A DNA stretch of 64,000 nt from Cardiocondyla obscurior (GCF_019399895.1 NC_091870.1:7609001-7673000), one strand, 5' to 3'; numbered from the stretch's first letter, positions 23,901 through 34,762 are shown. Notes: generated by a model not told the origin, from the letters alone. Numbers and translations are program-made.

Positions 23901-26900
23901 CGCATCGCATTGCTCGCGAAGCAAAACAAAATTTGGGCCACGGCGAGGCGCGCGATACGTGGCCGTGCGGCGACGGCTCGTTAAACCATTAAGCGACAAC
24001 ACGCCTCCGGGTTATCGCCGTGCTAATAAAGCCGGGCATTGTGGACACGCGGCGCCGATAAGCGCCGTTTTATTTCCTCACCCCGACCGTTTCAACCGAT
24101 GTGGCTCCTTCAATAACCGGGGCCACCATAAACCTGGACGTATACTTTAGAATCCGCGACATCGTCGAAATAACCATAATTTAGGAATCCTCGTACGTGA
24201 CGCAATTGCTTTCTTACGCTTTTTATTTTAATATTCAAAACGTGTTTCCTTTCACCCCACCCTGGGTTCTCCTCCTCGACGGTCGCTCGAAAATACTTAG
24301 GGGGGAAGGATCTGAAATTACGCACACGATCGATTTCATGTTGTTGTCGCGAGTGAATCACGTCTCGGCGAAGCGCGCTCGGGTGCTTGATCGAGGAAGG
24401 AGTTGGGTGACATTGATAGCGCTTATCTTGATATTCATCGCAAAGGTGCGTAACGCGCGAGCTTATCGTCGGATCGAGATAAAAAGCGTCGATATATTGG
24501 TCAACCGACACGGAACGCGTGTATCTTACGGCGTACGGATCTTTTGATAAGTTATCGTCTATTTGGCGTGTGTAAGAATTTTACACACGTACAATAGCAA
24601 CATCGTTGTCAATCAACTCGACGTTTAATCGCGCAGTATTGTATATATGAAATTAAAAAAATGTGCGCTAACGATATTGTCAAGTGCAGAGTTATCTCGG
24701 CGAAGTCGACCGCATTTTTTTTTCCCGCGCGAGTTCTGCGACCAAAAAAAAAAGAGAGACAGAAGGACGGTGAAATCTTTTTGAATCAAAACCGCGACAG
24801 AAACTCGTCAATTTACATCGAGCCTGCGCTCGTCTTGCAGATCCTCCCAGTTGAAAAGCAAATTTGTTCAGTCTGGTCACGCGCCTCGTACTTCACGCCG
24901 CACGCACGCGGCATGCGCTCGCACGTCGATTCTCCGTTTACTTGTGTCATTATTACCGTGTGGAAGGTGGGCCGAGTTTGCGTGGCGGTTAGTGCCGGCG
25001 GCTGAAAGGAGACGCAAACGAACGCGATACGGAGAAAACGAAAGCTCGCAGCAAATCGTGCGCTAAACGCGAAATTCCGAGGACAACGATACCCCGCGGT
25101 GGTCGCGTGCGTGTGCAAAGAGCACGATTGGCGTCTCCGAGTGATGTCTTAAGTCATTAAATTAAAAAAAAAAAAAAAAAAAGAAATAATTTCGTAATAT
25201 CACTTGCATATCGTGTATTTCGAAAGAGAAATAGAGACAACCCTAAACAATAAATGCGCAATGAAAATTATGTAAAAAAAATTTAAGATCGCTGTCTCGA
25301 GTTGTCGACCCCAAACGTATAATTGAAATCGTGAAACCATTCGATGCACTTTTCCCCACCCGACATATCTCCCGACGGCGACGCGAAGACGGACTTTCTT
25401 TCTGCCACTAACGACGATATTTCTCCTTTCGTGGCTACTTAATTTGCGAAGGTGCTTTATGACCGCCCACGGCGGGTAATTTATTCGCGCCGAGAAAATC
25501 GCGACCGTCTCTGCCTTTCGTCCCGCGAGCGCATCTCTTTTCGCGAAACTTTAATAGCCACCACGTGGTGGCTATAATCGTACCGGCGGAGACGTGAGAA
25601 ACGCGAAGAGGTATCATCATGCGGGTGACTCGCTAAAATTATCTTCCCCCTCGCCATACAGCACCTCTCACATTTTCCTCGATCCTTTTGCTCTCTCTTG
25701 CTCTCGAAATACGTACTTTCTACCTACGGCGTAACATAGATAAGCGAAAAAGAGCCTCGATTCGCGCGGACTTCTCCTCCGAAGTGGAACAATCTCTGGG
25801 CGACAGGGAACTTTTTCTCCGCGAGTGATTCCGTCGTCAATTTAGCCGCAGCGAGACGTGTCTCACTGGAAAAATCCGTGAAACGTTGAACTTTTATTTG
25901 CAGCACGCAACAAGTTTTCTGTTAAAACAGCTGCTACGAAAATTCGTATCTTTCGTTTTGCACAAGCGAATTTCAGGAACATCTTACGAGGAATATAATT
26001 TTTGTCGAAAATAATAACGCTTGCTGAATATGCGTCGGACGGCAAACTAATTAGCTATATAATTAATAATTATCGAGCGAGCGTGAACGTCGGCACGTAT
26101 CAATTACGGTTAGCTTATTAAATTTCGGCCACGCGATTAATTAATCTGCAATTAGCAATCGTAGCCGGCGCACGTTTATTAATTATGCCGCGAAAGCTTC
26201 CAGGAACCAGTCTCGAAAGTAAATTAAGGATCGACTGGCCGGGGAAGTCGTTAAGGCGCCCTCACGCGAAAGATATATGGACCTTAAGGGCACCGTAGGT
26301 AAGGTTTCGCAAGCTGAAAAGCAAGGCGGAGTAGAAAGAACGCGGTTTCGTGTTATCGATCGGAAAACCTGACTTCAAAGCCGCGAAGAGTAATTCGTAC
26401 TTACGTCAATATCAATCTCGCGGCCGAGCACGCAAATTGAAAACTAATTTAAGAGCATATCGCGCACCATCAGTAATTACTTTTTAATTAATTTTCGCTC
26501 TGAATGCCCGACCGACGGGGAACCCGCCAGGGTGGATACACTGTACATCTCTCCGCGCGTCATTTTTACTTCTCGAGAGCATGATTAGCCCTTCCCTTAC
26601 TTGTCTTTTTCCTCGCCGAACAGGGATTCTCATGTTGGGCGGAAAAAAAATTTCTTTCCTTCACAATACAATGGGTGAATAATTTAAAATGAATAAATAC
26701 CGAGGCTTCAAATAAAAATAATAAAATAAAGTATGCCGAGAGAAGCTACAATGTTTGCCGACAAAATAGCACCGAACAGATAAAATCCGTGTAGAACTGT
26801 TGTGTTCCTGTAATAAGGACCTAACGTGCCTGTAAGAATGCCACCAAACGCGTTTCGCGCATCGCCGATCGCGTTAAACGAGCCCAGCTGCCGGTTGCTG

Positions 26901-27220
26901 TCGCTCGTGCAAAGCTTCCTTTTTTTTTTATCATCGTTCCATTATTGTTCACGCGGCTCGATCTCGCCGCGCCGCAGTTCTGTTCCGCACCGATCCGACA
27001 TGCAATTCTTTTTTTCCCACCCGAGCGCAGAATAAAGAAAGGATACCGAACCGCGTGATATTTGTCGCAAAGGCGGCGAAGACGAGGAGAGAATAAATTG
27101 TATATCTAAGCAGACAGGCGTGAACTCGTGAATCACACACGCACACGTTCCGCTCAATATATCTTTTTCTTTTTTTTCTTAAATAAAAAAATTGGTGAGA
27201 CACCTGAATTAATCGTTGAT
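20916..27220. other. Long non-coding stretch
   Basis: No gene supported. It contains AT-rich blocks (20920-21130, 21460-21900, 22130-22600), pure A tracts (22790-22830, 23636-23659, 25165-25183) and CpG-rich patches with overlapping spurious frames. A perfect 9-bp stem (CGTGTGTAA / TTACACACG) occurs at 24567-24589. Confidence 0.55.
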
Positions 27221-27225
27221 CGATA

Positions 27226-27445
27226 TTTAATTAATTAATTAATATTTCCTGGCAAATACGGTTTACGCGGTTTTCCTGCGCCTCACCTGTAAAATCACCA
27301 GCGATCGTGTGGGTGCGCGGCGACGGTCGCGGGGGGGTGAAAGAAGACCCTAGCGCGCCGACCAATCACGGCGCTCCATCGATCGCCCGATCGATCGATA
27401 ATGGTCTACGTGTCCCGTGTGCAGTTGAGATATGGCCGCCACGTG
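27226..27445 (+). promoter_or_regulatory. Candidate promoter of the tandem-exon locus
   Basis: An AT palindrome of TTAA units (27226-27246) is followed by a sharp change to CpG-rich DNA. Inside are a CCAAT box (27362-27366), overlapping ATCGAT units resembling a DRE (27389-27400) and an E-box CACGTG (27440-27445). These sites lie just upstream of, or within, the first exon candidate of the spliced locus. No TATA box is seen. The assignment rests on position and motif clustering only. Confidence 0.35.
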
Positions 27446-27632
27446 GAGATCATTGGTTTTTCGAGACGGATATCAAGGTATCTCTTATCGCGGCCCGTCT
27501 CATTCGCTGCTCGGTGCAAATTCTCGGAGTGTCGTGGACTATCCCGCAAGCGTTCTAAAGCGCGGAAGGATGACTCGACACGTGCCCATCTATCTCATAA
27601 CGGCGGAGCAACCCCGAGGAGCACGTGGAAAG
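27401..27632 (+). other. Exon A of tandem-exon locus (first exon candidate)
   Basis: It starts no later than the ATG at 27401, though the true 5' end is unknown. It ends at GGAAAG|GTGATG. The repeat core covers 27561-27612 and carries GCGGAAGGATGACTCGACACG and CGGCGGAGCAAC. One frame from the ATG is open for 77 codons and leaves one base for the next exon. It reads NGGATPRSTWK near its end. A second frame (from 27432, GTG) is also open, so openness alone is weak evidence. Confidence 0.35.
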
Positions 27633-27886
27633 GTGATGGTGGGTGCTCGCTAGCGGCGATCAGCCGGCTCGTTTCTCATATTATACGTGTTGCGTAGATC
27701 CGATAGTTAAGGGCTGTAGGCGCGGGGAGCGCGGGGAGTAAGGGGGACGGTGCGGGCTAGCTGTGATAGCGCTGGAATGTGCGCCCGGTCACCCGCAACC
27801 AAAACACGCGCGCGGTAGGATAAATAAGACGCGCTTAAAAAGGCCTTGAATAGAACAGAGTATTAACAGTGATTTTTTTGTTTCAG

Positions 27887-27992
27887 ATAATGTTCTACCT
27901 ATTGAAGGAGGATCAGTCCGACATCCCATGAACATCCTGAGAGGAGGAGGAGGCCCAGGAAGGGTATCCTGCCCCGGCGGAGCAACCCCAAG
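27887..27992 (+). other. Exon B of tandem-exon locus
   Basis: A 106-bp exon between GATTTTTTTGTTTCAG and AAG|GTGAAT, both good consensus sites. In the phase left by exon A the whole exon is open: 34 codons plus two bases, reading LPIEGGSVRHPMNILRGGGG and then SCPGGATP. The GGATPR motif matches exon A in the same reading phase. The core is a diverged copy of the repeat, sharing CTGAGAGGAGGAG, GGCCCAGGA, ATCCTGC and CGGCGGAGCAAC with exons C and D. Confidence 0.45.
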
Positions 27993-28109
27993 GTGAATAT
28001 TAATTTATTTTTGGAATTAAATAATTCAGATTTTTTATAACGTTCTTTTATTACTTTATTTAATTAGATTAAATATCTACGACATAATTCTTTAATTTTT
28101 CTGTTTCAG

Positions 28110-28368
28110 ATCAAGAGAAACTCCGCTGCTTCGCATCGTTCAGCGACAAAAAAGTGCCGCACGCCGATATCAGTCATCATACGAACCGCAGCAGTTCGTC
28201 GGTCGTTTCGGGAGTGCCGCTAGTTTTCCGGGCGTTTTCTTTTTACGCATATCTTTTTACGGAAGTACGTTCGCGAGTTTCCAGTGCGCGGAAGGATGAC
28301 TCGACACGTCCCATCTGAGAGGATGAGCAGGCCCAGGAGGCATCCTGCATCGGCGGAGCAACTTATAG
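28110..28368 (+). other. Exon C of tandem-exon locus
   Basis: A 259-bp exon between TTTTTCTGTTTCAG and TATAG|GTAAGC. Joined in phase to exon B it stays open for 62 codons and stops at TGA 28297-28299, inside the repeat core (GGAAGGATGAC). The core, 28291-28360, is the best match to exon A's GCGGAAGGATGACTCGACACG. The 5' part shares AACTCCGCTG with exon D. Confidence 0.45.
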
Positions 28369-28487
28369 GTAAGCATGAATTTTATTAAATTAAATCTTTA
28401 TTAAAAAAAAATTTTTACCCTTTTTTTTTATTATTCTTATTAATTTTCTGACACGTCTACATTAATATTTTCCTTTTTATGTTACAG

Positions 28488-28731
28488 CCACCGGCAGAAT
28501 TTTACAACTCCGCTGTATGCAGATTGGGTAAGCCAGTAACTTGTTTTCAGGATTTTCTCTTTACAGCAGTGCCGAAAAATATCGCGCGCAATTGATCAAT
28601 AATTTTCGCGAATATAAAATCACGGTCGCGTTCGCGAGTGTCTTGTTCGCGGAAGGATGGCTCGTCACGTCCCATCTGAGAGGAGGAGCAGGCCTCGGAT
28701 AGGCATCTTGCATCGGCGGAGCAACTTCGAG
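28488..28731 (+). other. Exon D of tandem-exon locus, with optional mini-intron
   Basis: It starts after TTTTATGTTACAG and ends at GAG|GTGAAT, a 244-bp counterpart of exon C. It contains an internal GATTGG|GTAAGC (donor 28528) and CTCTTTACAG|CAGTGCC (acceptor 28575), so a 48-bp mini-intron may be removed. The core at 28652-28723 has GCGGAAGGATGGCTCG and CGGCGGAGCAAC. All three frames have stops across the unspliced exon, which weakens the coding reading of the locus. Confidence 0.4.
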
Positions 28732-28744
28732 GTGAATATCAATT

Positions 28745-29400
28745 CCTGTTTTAAATTCGTCATTTCGTTAACTTAATTTTTATTTATTTTCATAAAAGAA
28801 TTAAATGCATACGCGTAATTTCTTTTTGTTTAAACATTAACTACCCGAGTGGAATTTTATCCAGCTAATTTAATTTTGCAGCTAGTGGTTAGATCGCGCA
28901 GATTAAATATGTATATTTCTTAACTATCTTCAAAAAATAAAGTTGTCATTAAAAAAAAAAGAAACAATATCTGTCTAGTATCGATCGTCTCGTCACTGTC
29001 CAGCGCGGATCACGTATCTAAATAGATATTTAAATGCTTTTTGCCTCGAGTTTATTTACTACTGACCTAGCTAAGACGTGCTCGACGCCGAATTCGCCGG
29101 ACAAACCGGTTCTCGCCGTCCGCTGCCCTCGCGTCCTCCACCTTGCGAACTTAGAGCACGAAATCTGCCGGCCAGATGTCACATACGCACGCACTTACAC
29201 TACCACGGCGGTCGGTGGACCCGGCAGATTTAGCAGTCGAGCACGCGTTGAGATAGGTCAACACGCAACAGTATATTAGTACGCGGCGAAAAACGTTTAG
29301 ATTATTAGCTCGTTATTAGCTGGAAATTAATTTCCACTAGGGTAACACGTCTTCAGCACGTTTTCAGCACGTCTACATTAATATTAATTTTATGTTACAG
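28745..29400. other. Spacer between units D and E
   Basis: About 650 bp that interrupts the regular repeat spacing. It includes the candidate terminal exon, AT-rich DNA, and a CpG-rich segment (~29050-29250) with a chance 81-codon frame. It may be an insertion or unit sequence that has decayed beyond recognition. Confidence 0.35.
28882..28951 (+). other. Candidate terminal exon with polyadenylation signal
   Basis: A pyrimidine-poor but acceptable acceptor, TTTAATTTTGCAG, is followed by ~55 bases and AATAAA at 28936-28941. GTTGTCATT and then a genomic A-run begin within the usual cleavage distance. The spacing fits a real 3' end. The genomic A-run could instead be an internal-priming trap or chance in AT-rich DNA. 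Confidence 0.35.
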
Positions 29401-29443
29401 TCACCAGCGGAAATCTACTACTCCATTGTTCATGCAAATTGGT
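29401..29443 (+). other. Exon E: fifth, truncated copy of the unit 5' end
   Basis: The stretch CACGTCTACATTAATATT ... TTTTATGTTACAG with the following ~43 bases repeats the intron end and exon start of unit D (from 28452). The exon begins TCACCAGCGGAAATC, against CCACCGGCAGAATTT in D, and ends at CAAATTG|GTAAGC, parallel to D's GATTGG|GTAAGC. No core follows, so the copy is partial. It may act as an alternative downstream mini-exon. Confidence 0.45.
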
Positions 29444-32400
29444 AAGCTGCATAATTTTTTTTCTTAGTTTTTAATTGCAGTCCCTTGAACCAGTAACACG
29501 CCGTCGACCATATATTATTCAATTTTAATTATCATATAGAAATTTATATAATTAATTAACGTTCCTAATTATAATGACGCTCACGAATTAGGACCTTTCG
29601 TAAAATAGCGAAAAATAGCGGAAAAAAGCGTGCGCACAGTTTCTTCTAGTATTTAATAATTCCGTCTTAATTATTAGCGATACTTTAAAATTTTGGTAGC
29701 TCCGTCAAGCAAAAGTCGATTTAGTTTTATCTTATTTTTATATCCGACGCAATATTATATTTGCTAATTATTACAGACACGTAATTATTAAAACGATCGA
29801 TTTTAGTTTATTTTATAAATTTCTTAATTTTTACACTATGAGCGCGCGAATTTTGCTGCGGTGAGAAAGCCGAAAGTCCATCCGCGGTTCTACGGAGAAA
29901 ATGCGTGTCGTATTCCACGAGCGTGTACGTGCGTGAAACCGGCCGTCACGCATAAAAGGCGGGCGCAGGAAGCATAAACGGCACTTTTTATCAGACAGGC
30001 GAGGCACCGTGTATCGCGGCTCCGCGCGTTATTGTTTCGCGTACGTGCGTATGCATCGCGCACAGAGAGCCCTTTCATGCGCGTACCTACATGCTACGGT
30101 GGCGATATGCATATGAGAGTGGCGTATGTTAATGAGGCCGGATAGTCGGCGCACTACTGACAGAATAACGTTCGAACGAGACGCGCGTCACTGAGAAATT
30201 TATTAACCAACGAAATTTGTAAATAATATATTTAAAAGAAAAAAATTCCCCCTTTTTTTTACCGGCGATTAAAACTTAGAAAACGCTTCGAATTCTGATT
30301 TATCTACCAAATTGCAAACAACGAAGTAGCGAACGTTGAGCACACTCGCGACATTGCGTCTCAGACACGTTCTTATCGGCGCCCGTTGAGCTTATCTTTG
30401 GAGTGCTTTGTAAGGTTTACACGAAACTTCCGGCGAGCATTCCGCGGCACACTCGAAACCTTTTTCTCCGCGCAAGTGTAAATCGAGTTGCGAATCCGCG
30501 TTGTAAATCAAAACCGGTTGTGGCGCATCAATTTGGAAGGCTTTTAATTCCCCGGGCGCCGTGCGGATTTCTTTTTATTTCCCGCGTATCTATTTTAATA
30601 AATTTTTACGCGTCGAAAAGGGTCGGCCGTTCGTATTTTACTTTCCGGTAGTATTTTAACGTTAAAGCGGGATCGCCGTTCGATGCCTCGGACGCGACGA
30701 GGCTAATCAACGGGCGTGAAAAAGGTGTGCGTGCGTGCACAACGCGGCGCGGTAGAAAACGAGGCACGCGGGGCTCGCGCGATCCCACGGAGCCACGCGA
30801 TGCTTCATGCCGCGTGCACGTGACCCTAGCGACCCTAAAACCGAGCACTATTTTCCGCTGCCGACAGGATTCCTCTCTCTCTCGTTCTCCCTCTCTCTTT
30901 CTCTCTCTCTCGGCATCTCCTCGGCATGTTGCAGAACGCCTCGTGTTACAGAACGAAGCACAAGCACGACACGAGAGACCGGAGATTAATATTATCTCGC
31001 GCGTAGCGTGCGCCAGGGATATGCGAATCGCGAGTTCGTACGCATCGCCGCGTGTACCGGCAATCTCGTCTACCCTTCGGGAGAAACCTCTTTGTTGCTT
31101 CTGGTATATGCCCGTACGACAGGACATAAGTAATGCGAAATCATCACGAGCGTCCACGTCCAGATGGAAAATGATATTCGAGAATGCCAGCCAAATAAGA
31201 GCAAGTCGGTTTCTCTCGTGAGAGTAACGAAAATTTATGGATATTAGAACAGAGCTCGAGAAAGAGAAAAATATAAAAATAAAATAAAATAAAAACATTG
31301 ACCGATCTGTCCGTCTCAAAGATTGCACGTTGCGCGATATTGCGATTCATTCTAAAGCAACGCGTAGTCGAACGACTGAATTTATGAATATAATTGCAGA
31401 GGCATATTATCACATTAAACAAAATTATATCTTAGGCGCGGTATGTAATTTTCATTAAAATAATGCAAAGCTATGGATTTATCATTGAAGAACGTCAGCT
31501 TGGCAAAAACCTCGTTTCCTCGAATGACCTAAAGGTATTATTCCCGAGATCGTACAACACATCACGGAATCGTGATCGCGTCGGTACACCCATCTCCGAG
31601 AGAAAAATGTCGTCGTAATTTTAATCCGGCGATTACGTGTACGCGGTTCTTTTGATGCGTAATCTCAAGCCTGGAGACACGTGTCTCGAGACGCACTACC
31701 GCAGTCGGTCGAAGGACTTGTAATTTTCATATGTGGACCACAAGATTGATCTCGCACGATACGCGCCGCCCGTGCACGAAGTCCGGCACGCAATAAGTAT
31801 TACGCGAGCAATAAATTTCACGTTTAATTGATTCATATAAATTTTGCAAATTACACATATTGAATCTTGAAAAAAAAAATTATCCGCCAAACTTGCATAG
31901 AATTGTAATTTTCTATTTCGATATTAAAAAAAAAAAAAATACATATATACATATATAGTATTTATTTTTAATGACGTAAATAACTCGCACGCGATTTATC
32001 TTGCTGTAATGATTTATGTTAAAACCGAGTTGTAAAAAATACTCTCCGCGCTCCTCTTCGGCCGAGTGTGTGTACGCATTCGACCACGTTCGTCGTTACG
32101 GAATGGAACGACCGATCAGCAAAAAGCAATCGGCCCGAGTTATTTATTGCGGCTTTCGGACGAAAGATCCGTGGCGGTGGACACGGGAGGTACGTTGGAC
32201 CGGAAGATACCTTATCTAAGACACACTCCGCGCGCATTCGAGAACGCGCCCCGTGTACTTGCATCCTCGCCGAGGGCTCCGATATCGGCCGGCGATAAGG
32301 CGACGTCTAGTATCTGATGTGCGTGCAAAAACAAAGGCAGCAATGAATCTCGGTATCCTCCCATCACCCCGCGCGATCGCTCTTCTCGTGATAACGAGAA

Positions 32401-33929
32401 TCGATCTCGTTGCTACGTCGATTTATATCAAGGAAGCAGTTGCCTCGTGGCGGTCGGAGCTACGAAAAAATTTCACGATCCGCGCGCGCGAAACGAGCAC
32501 GATTATCGGTGTCGAGGCGAAGGCACGCGGCCGATGATCGAAAGACCACCTAGATTGTAGATCCGTATAATAATTTTCGTACAATGTGATCAGGGAAATC
32601 TGTGAATATCGCGGCTATCGTAACAAGCGCGCGGCGATGTCCACGAGATGCCTTCCGATCATAGATCTTTGGTCTACAGTTTGCCAAATAGCTATCTAAA
32701 ATATCGTGCATTAACCGAGATCCTGCATCGATATCAATCTCAGAAGAAAATGCAAGGCGCTGCAGTTAAAAAGATAATCTGATACTAAAATTGTTAAATT
32801 ACATGTATTTATAGATTGATCAAAACTCTTTTTCTTTTTTTCTTACATCTTTGATAAAAGTTTATATCGTTTATTCGATCGATTCCGAGATAATGCTAAA
32901 AACGAAAAATAAAAAAAAATTCTTCACCGCTACAGGAACATAAACCGCTTAAGAATATTATAAATATAGTTACCGAACGAATCAGCGAAAGTATTCGCGG
33001 ATAGCGTGTGGAGTTGGAGAGTTCGCGCGAGTAACGAGCAAGCGAGGCCGGGATTCGCGTATACGCGTTGAAACACGAACCCCGTCCGGTATCCACCCAT
33101 TTCCGAGGATATCCCTCGATTTACAAGCTTCCTCGTAGCTATCATCGCGGAATTTTCCGCAGCCACTAACTCGGCAAATCGCCGCCCGATACGGTCGATG
33201 GCGCGAATCGGTAGTCGGACGCCGAGGCAAACTCTCGGCGCATACCTCGGATCGGTACATTAACCTCGGGAGGGGAAAAGGGACGATAAATTAGGCGAGC
33301 CTTATCGGTGATCGTTTGCGCGAGAGTATAACGCTTCTCGCCCAGAAGCTACCTCGGCGCATACAGGCGCATCCCGCTCTCGCACCTGATGCATCCTCAG
33401 TCTCTCATTGGCAGAGTGAGACGAACTCGGCCGTACCTACTCTCTTCGGCTCCTTCGAGAGCCTGGGCGTACTTACGCGCGGGGGCTTGGGTTTTGTTTG
33501 GCGCATAAAAAACAGACATATTGGTTTTACGGTTCCCTTATTTACGAGACCATAAACCTTCTTCCTCCTCTCCGGCCGCGAAACCGCCAAGTGCAACAAC
33601 GCGCGCCCGTTGCGATTCCGGAGCGGAAGGGAACGACGCCGGTCGGGAGAGGGACTGACTTGACGAAGAGAAACGAACGGAGAAACGGCTTACAACCGCG
33701 GAGATATTAATAAATACCGTAGGAGTATGTTACACGCGCGCGACTAAGTCGGCAGATGTTCGAGATTAATAGGATTCTGCATTAATGACAAATCCGCATG
33801 TATATACATATCCGCGACGGCTGACAAGCGTGAAAATCCGAAGGAAGGAGAAATCGCACATGTATTTATCACGTTTCGAGTCGGCCAGCAGATTCATGAT
33901 AATATATCCATAACGACAAGCGTGGATTA
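29444..33929. other. Non-coding stretch
   Basis: No gene supported. Contents: AT-rich 29500-29830, a CpG-rich segment 29850-30180, a CT microsatellite and the longest open frame of the window (minus strand, 30606-31328), which I reject. Poly-A tracts lie near 31925-31940 and 32905. Confidence 0.5.
30872..30911 (+). repeat. CT dinucleotide-rich microsatellite
   Basis: An imperfect CT/TC run interrupted by CGTTCTCC and TTT. It encodes the artificial Ser-Leu or Arg-Glu repeats seen in overlapping frames. Confidence 0.8.
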
Positions 33930-34046
33930 TGTAAAAGTAATAAAAATATTAATTTAAAAAATAATTTAATATTTTTTTTTTAATATTTAATATTTAATTT
34001 TTAATTTTCTTCTAGTTTTTGTTTCCACGCTTTTATTACTTTTACA
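33930..34046. repeat. AT-rich palindrome with 16-bp perfect arms
   Basis: TGTAAAAGTAATAAAA at 33930-33945 is perfectly complementary to TTTTATTACTTTTACA at 34031-34046. The 85-bp AT-rich loop is itself partly self-complementary (TTAATATTTAAT strings). Both outer sides also carry GCGTGGA-type words, on one arm outside and on the other inside. Likely a foldback element or a degenerate MITE. No clear target duplication is visible. Confidence 0.6.
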
Positions 34047-34093
34047 AAAGAGACATTAATGATAAGATCAAAACGCGCAAAAGAGCATTAAAA

Positions 34094-34113
34094 AAATAAA
34101 TAAATAAATAAAT
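34094..34113 (+). repeat. AAAT microsatellite
   Basis: About five AAAT units, read directly. Confidence 0.75.
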
Positions 34114-34513
34114 CAGTCTCATGATCCATTAATGAAATATCTATTTGAGTCTCTCACATTCGGAATGCACTTTAAGCTTAAGATTACGCGAGCGTCATGA
34201 CAGAATGGAATGCCTTATAGAAGCAACATGAGATTTTGCTTATGATAATCGACAATAAGAAGCGATCGTAAGCCTTTATCAAGTCGTAAGCTTACTTCGA
34301 GATAAGGTCGGCAACCTACTCAGTTCTTACTAAAGTTAATGCTCGCTTTAGCCGGGAACTTCGATATATGCCGTATGCTGAGCTCTCCGCGTGAAAGAGT
34401 TTCGTTGATTTATCGCTCCTTGAAACGAGCCAAATTACACCGTTAAATCGTCTCGAACGACAGTCGGCGCGCAGGCAAGTCATTTCGCGCGATCGGTGCA
34501 CCTCGTATATGTA

Positions 34514-34762
34514 CAGGATGTCTTACAATCAATCACATTATCTCTTAATAATGAACAATATAGGAAAAACCAAGATCGAGAACAATTAATAAATATATAT
34601 GTAATAGGAAATAAAAAAAAAATTATTATTATTAATTTTAATTCTCTAATGAGAAATTATCTAACTTGCAATATGTTTTCAAGCCCGATTTATCTTACGA
34701 TTAATATATTTTTTTTTTATCTATCGTTGAAGAGAATTCCGTAGTTAATTAGAAACACCCTG
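34514..34762. mobile_element. TA-flanked MITE (mariner-like termini), ~249 bp
   Basis: The left end, CAGGATGTCTTACAATC, is preceded by TA (34512-34513). The right end, read in reverse complement, is CAGGGTGTTTCTAATTAA and is followed by TA (34763-34764). These are imperfect terminal inverted repeats (CAGG-TGT-T...) with TA flanks as expected for Tc1/mariner-type insertion. CAGGGTGT-type termini are common in insect MITEs. The interior is very AT-rich and non-coding, so the element is non-autonomous. Confidence 0.55.

Larger units (their letters stand above)
27561..28731 (+). repeat. Tandem duplication units (A-D) of ~340-370 bp
   Basis: Direct copies with cores starting near 27561, 27902, 28291 and 28652. 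C and D align over most of their length, including TTCGCGAGT upstream of the core. A aligns in its upstream part and core. B is the most diverged. Splice sites are conserved with the units, so the duplication was of exon plus flanking intron. Confidence 0.75.
27401..28951 (+). ncRNA. Spliced locus of tandemly duplicated exons (lncRNA or small-protein gene)
   Basis: The clearest transcription unit in the window. At least four homologous units follow each other at roughly 340-370 bp. Each has an acceptor, a ~75-bp conserved core ending in CGGCGGAGCAAC, and in B-D a donor a few bases later (in A the donor lies ~20 bases after the core). Donors are AAG|GTGATG (27632), AAG|GTGAAT (27992), TAG|GTAAGC (28368) and GAG|GTGAAT (28731). 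Acceptors are TTTGTTTCAG (27886), TTCTGTTTCAG (28109) and TTTTATGTTACAG (28487). A final acceptor TTTTGCAG (28881), AATAAA (28936-28941) and an A-run fit a terminal exon. Coding status is unclear: exons A-B-C join into one 175-codon frame from ATG 27401 to TGA 28297, yet the corresponding frames in C and D contain stops. I infer transcription from splice architecture only. Confidence 0.5.

Noticed and set aside
30606..31328. Longest open frame of the window (240 codons, minus strand)
   Set aside because: Its ATG-led start is a hydrophobic run made from AAAAT/T tracts. The middle is an Arg-Glu repeat from the CT microsatellite, the rest is Arg/Ser-rich, and there is no domain or splice support.
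32520..32530. AAGGCACGCGG, matching the start of miR-124
   Set aside because: Only 11 bases match. The rest of this highly conserved mature sequence is absent and the flanks do not fold into the expected precursor hairpin.
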